Position numbers and translations under genes: made by a program | Notes under the pieces: generated by a model | The model's database searches: none | What the model was told of the DNA's origin: nothing | Seen by the model: only the letters and a program-made list of their open reading frames with translations | Part shown: in pieces, positions 25,011 to 27,750 of the stretch | Numbering within the stretch: position 1 is the first letter of the stretch | Layout of the letters: every line of letters starts with the position of its first letter | Assembly: GCA_964481035.1 (NCBI GenBank) | Contig: CAYZSE010000029.1 | Coordinates: 1 to 27,750, forward strand | Source of the DNA: JAAAPF01 sp964481035 | GTDB taxonomy: Bacteria; Pseudomonadota; Alphaproteobacteria; Geminicoccales; Geminicoccaceae | Length of the DNA: 27,750 nt | Reading direction: 5' to 3'

Positions 25011-26276
25011 CTAGCGACGCTCGCGGATGTTGTAGAAGATCAGCAGCGCCACCGACCACAGAACGATCAGCAAACCGAAGACGGCCGCGGAAATGAGCAT
25101 CCGGTGCGGGTATTGCGGCTCGATCGAGCGGGTCGGCTCGATGTGCGGGGCGAGGAAGCGGCTCTGGCGACGCGCCTCGATCTGCGCCTGCTCATGGGCG
25201 GCGAGCGCCGAGACGTAGGCCTGCTGGGCGAACTCGAGGTCGACCTGCCGCTCCTCGTAATCGGAGAGCACGGCGGCGAGCCGACGCTCGCGATCCTCGC
25301 CCGAAAGGCCGCCGGCACCGACGCGCGCGCGCTCTTCGACGATCTGGCGCTCGAGACTGGCGATGCGCTGGCGCATCGTCTCGAGGCGGGGGCTGCGCGC
25401 GCCGACGAGCTGCAGCTCGCTGTCGAGGGCGACCCGCGCCTGGGCCAATTGCTGCTCGAGCTCGGCGATGAGGCCGAGCTGGGCGCCGGCGTTGGCGGCG
25501 GGATCGACCTCCTGCTCGAGGTCGCGGAACTCGCGCATCGCCCGGCGCGCCTCGCGCAGCCGATCCTCGGCCTCGCCGACGACCGCGCGCGACACCCGGA
25601 GCGAATCCTCCCGGGCCTGCTCGGAGAGGTCGTTGACGATGCGCGTGCTCTCCGCGAGCACGAACTCGGCGATGCGCTGCGCGTCCTCCGGGGTGAACGC
25701 CCGCGCCTGGAAACGGACGATGCCGGACGCCGCGTCGAAGGAGATGTCGGTCATCCAGTTCCAATAGGAGACGACGTCCTCGACCGCTCGGTTCTCGCCG
25801 AGCCGGAAAACGAAGTCGTGTTCCGGCACATTGTACATCTCGGCGAGCGGCAGGGCCTGCATCGCCGCCTCGATCATCTGCTGGCTGCGTACGAACTCGT
25901 AGACAATTTCCGCGTCGGCCCCGGCGGCGGAGACGTTCTGCATGAACGCGCCGAAGAGGCCCGTCGGCAGGGCGCTGTCACTGCCGCGAACGGAAAAAGC
26001 CAAGTCGGAGGCGTACTGGTCCGCGGCCCGCGTGTAGAGGTAGCCGACGGTGAGCGCGGTCGGCAGCAAGACCGCCAGCAGGAAGGAGGCGAGCGCCGCG
26101 TAGTGACGAAGCTGCGGTCGGTGCGGGCGCACCGCGCGGCTGGCGGCCTGTCCCGGATATTCGACGACCCGCTCCACCTCCGCCAGGACGGCGGGCGCCG
26201 CGTCCTGCTTGTCACGCCTCAGCTTGCGCCGCTCGCGGGGCGAGAGCGACGCGTTGTCACCAGCCTGCTCGGCCAT
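25011..26276 (-). CDS. kpsE: KpsE/CtrB/BexC-like capsule export inner-membrane (PCP-3) protein
   Basis: The 421-residue protein has a charged cytoplasmic N-terminus of about 60 residues (SPRERRKLRRDKQDA), a TM helix at about 75-95 (FLLAVLLPTALTVGYLY) and a periplasmic domain starting ASDLAFSVRGSD. A long coiled coil follows (about 240-370, ALDSELQLVGARSPRLETM), and the protein ends with a C-terminal Pro-rich TM (PHRMLISAAVFGLLIVLW) and NIRERR. This is the layout of PCP-3 proteins that link a KpsMT-type ABC exporter to the outer-membrane KpsD/Wza-like channel. The ATG at 26276 has a weak ribosome site. Unusually it is divergent from kpsMT, across a 144-bp region. Confidence 0.9.
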   Translation of the reverse strand: MAEQAGDNASLSPRERRKLRRDKQDAAPAVLAEVERVVEYPGQAASRAVRPHRPQLRHYAALASFLLAVLLPTALTVGYLYTRAADQYASDLAFSVRGSDSALPTGLFGAFMQNVSAAGADAEIVYEFVRSQQMIEAAMQALPLAEMYNVPEHDFVFRLGENRAVEDVVSYWNWMTDISFDAASGIVRFQARAFTPEDAQRIAEFVLAESTRIVNDLSEQAREDSLRVSRAVVGEAEDRLREARRAMREFRDLEQEVDPAANAGAQLGLIAELEQQLAQARVALDSELQLVGARSPRLETMRQRIASLERQIVEERARVGAGGLSGEDRERRLAAVLSDYEERQVDLEFAQQAYVSALAAHEQAQIEARRQSRFLAPHIEPTRSIEPQYPHRMLISAAVFGLLIVLWSVALLIFYNIRERR

Positions 26277-26420
26277 CAGCCAATGCCATCGACAAAGAAC
26301 ACCAAACGAGTCTAACCCTTCGCGGCGGGTTGCGAAACCGCCTTGCCGGCGCTGCCGACGTCGCGCGCTGACGGCGGGATACCGCTCCGCTCTTGTCACG
26401 TCCAGTCGGCTGGGGGTTGG

Positions 26421-27218
26421 GTGGCCACCGCGCATCGTCAATCGCGCCTCGGAATCCAGCTGCGGGTGCTGTTCGCGCTCATCATGCGCGAGATGGTTAC
26501 TCGTTATGGGCGCAGCGCTGGCGGCTATATCTGGGCAATCGTCGAGCCGATCTTTATCATCGCCCTGCTGTCGGTGGTTTTCGCGCAGATCGGGCGCTAC
26601 CCGCCCCTTGGTTCAAATTTCATCTTTTTCTTTGCTACCGGCTATCTTCCTTTTCACATGTACAAGGATATATCTGGGAGTGTCAGCATGGCAGTCGCAT
26701 CCAATCGTGCGCTGCTAAATTTTCCCCGCATCACGATGTTCGATCTCATCATCGCACGCTTTATTCTTCAATTTCTCACCTCAATCACTGTATTTTTCGT
26801 AATTATATTCGGAATTATCCAAATTTTTGATATATCGACGCAATTAAGAATTCTTCCGATCATGTCATCGATAATCATGGCGGCGCTTCTTGGCGTCGGT
26901 ATTGGTGCACTCAACTGTGTTCTTTTCGCCTTTTCACCGACATGGAAGCTTGTTTTTAACATTATTAATCGACCTCTTTTTATTATTTCTGGAACGATAC
27001 GCATATATGAAGAATTATCGCGGGAAACTCAAGACATTTTGTGGTGGAATCCGCTGGTGCATATCACGGCAATAATGCGCCGAGGTTTTTATGCAGAGTA
27101 TCATGCGGCATTCGTGTCACCAATGTACGTGCTTTTTGTTTCACTTTTGAGCCTCATGCTGGGTATCCTTTTGTTACGAGTGTTGCGAACGCAAGTCATG
27201 GAGATCATCGACGGATGA
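26421..27218 (+). CDS. kpsM: KpsM-like ABC-2 polysaccharide export permease
   Basis: The 265-residue membrane protein opens with the ABC-2 exporter signature (ALIMREMVTRYGRSAGG, then YIWAIVEPIFIIALL) and has about six TM helices. With KpsT it moves capsular or other polysaccharide across the inner membrane. GTG 26421, with a GGGGG stretch 4-5 nt before, gives the usual KpsM length; a TTG at 26343 would add 26 poorly conserved residues. Base use changes inside the gene: the first 190 bases are GC-rich, but 26761-26820, 26821-26880 and 26941-27000 have 17, 19 and 18 G/C out of 60. Its TGA overlaps the kpsT ATG as ATGA. Confidence 0.9.
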   Translation: MATAHRQSRLGIQLRVLFALIMREMVTRYGRSAGGYIWAIVEPIFIIALLSVVFAQIGRYPPLGSNFIFFFATGYLPFHMYKDISGSVSMAVASNRALLNFPRITMFDLIIARFILQFLTSITVFFVIIFGIIQIFDISTQLRILPIMSSIIMAALLGVGIGALNCVLFAFSPTWKLVFNIINRPLFIISGTIRIYEELSRETQDILWWNPLVHITAIMRRGFYAEYHAAFVSPMYVLFVSLLSLMLGILLLRVLRTQVMEIIDG

Positions 27219-27750
27219 TTCGCTTGGAGAACGTTTCGAAGAGCTACGTCGCCAACGGTCGGCGCAAGGTCATCATGGACGATGTGACCATGACCTTCCC
27301 GCGCGGCCGCAGCGTCGCGCTCATGGGCCGCAACGGCGCCGGAAAGTCGACCTTGCTGGCGATGATCGGCGGCGCGATCGACCCCGACGCCGGGAGGATC
27401 CACCACGACGCCCACGTTTCGTGGCCGCTGGGGTTCGGCGGTGTCTTCCAAGGCAGTCTCACCGGGGCGCAGAACGCCCGCTTCGTCGCCCGTCTCTATG
27501 GCCTCGATACCGCTGACATGATCCAGAGCGTCGCCGAGTTTTCCGAGCTCGGCGAGTTCCTCCACATGCCCGTGCGGACCTACTCCTCGGGGATGAAGGC
27601 GCGCCTCGCCTTCGCGTGCTCGATGGCGGTGGATTTCGACGTCTATCTCATCGACGAGCTCACCGCGGTCGGCGACCGCGCCTTCCGCAACAAGAGCACC
27701 GCCGCGTTTCGCGCCCGCGCCGACCGCTCCGACATCATCATGGTCTCGCA
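27215..27750 (+). CDS. kpsT: KpsT-like polysaccharide export ABC ATPase, 3' end cut by window edge
   Basis: From ATG 27215, which overlaps the kpsM stop, an open frame runs to the right edge, giving 178 residues. It starts MIRLENVSKSYVANG, has Walker A GRNGAGKST, the divergent signature YSSGMKARLAFACSMA typical of polysaccharide exporters, Walker B VYLIDELTAVGD and a terminal IIMVS, where the H-loop His would come next (the last two bases, CA, fit His). It powers KpsM-type export in the cytoplasm. All motifs are intact, unlike the ATPase-like gene at 1710..2408. Its GC-rich codon use matches the rest of the window, in contrast with kpsM. About 40 residues should be missing. Confidence 0.95.
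   Translation, partial: MIRLENVSKSYVANGRRKVIMDDVTMTFPRGRSVALMGRNGAGKSTLLAMIGGAIDPDAGRIHHDAHVSWPLGFGGVFQGSLTGAQNARFVARLYGLDTADMIQSVAEFSELGEFLHMPVRTYSSGMKARLAFACSMAVDFDVYLIDELTAVGDRAFRNKSTAAFRARADRSDIIMVS

Overview
The window is very GC-rich DNA (roughly 70% by eye) with dense, mostly minus-strand operons. The run uvrC-pgsA-moaD-moaE, the paired MurD/MurL genes and the general codon use suggest an alphaproteobacterium, possibly of the Rhodospirillales type; this is inference from gene content, not a placement. One run of 100 N (12959..13058) marks a draft or metagenome assembly. The same 55 bases lie on both sides of it, so it looks like an unmerged contig overlap.

Layout. (1) 1..7263, minus: a probable operon running dps, periplasmic adaptor (HlyD/AcrA type), a two-TM Cache-GAF-class III cyclase-like sensor, MlaE-type permease, MlaF-position ATPase, MlaD/MCE protein and a TPR-like lipoprotein that leaves the left edge. 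Most junctions are 4-base GTGA or TTGA overlaps. The ATPase has lost every nucleotide-binding motif and the cyclase domain most of its catalytic residues, so this looks like a lipid-transport module with a dead motor subunit and a dead or altered signalling domain. (2) 7390..7986, plus: a VTT/DedA-family membrane protein sharing a 126-bp divergent region with dps. (3) 8000..10279, minus: a SAM methyltransferase and an exported choloylglycine-hydrolase-type amidase. (4) 10488..13835, minus: moaE, moaD, pgsA and uvrC, with uvrC split only by the artefactual gap. (5) 13901..16066, minus: a V8/trypsin-like protease fused to a DRGH-type nuclease, divergent from (6) 16358..16594, a 78-residue protein with three Y/W-R-G motifs exactly 24 residues apart. 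A CRP-like palindrome lies between them. (7) 16670..17899, minus: an Fsr-type MFS exporter.

(8) 17968..21508, minus: a three-gene D-glutamate cluster in which a DUF4392/glutamate-cyclase-like gene, murL and murD follow each other through GTGA overlaps. MurD of this type adds L-Glu to UDP-MurNAc-L-Ala and MurL epimerises it, so D-Glu for peptidoglycan is made without free D-Glu; the cyclase-like protein may dispose of free D-Glu. (9) 21710..21874, plus: a small hypothetical gene. (10) 21988..23553, minus: a CPA2 cation/proton antiporter with an RCK domain.

(11) 23675..27750: a surface-polysaccharide export locus. A UDP-HexNAc-type dehydrogenase and a KpsE/CtrB-like protein are on the minus strand; a KpsM-like permease and a KpsT-like ATPase (cut by the right edge) are on the plus strand. 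The middle of kpsM drops to about 30% GC in three of its 60-base lines, against about 70% around it, which suggests a transferred or recombined segment. I saw no tRNA, rRNA, CRISPR array or insertion sequence.
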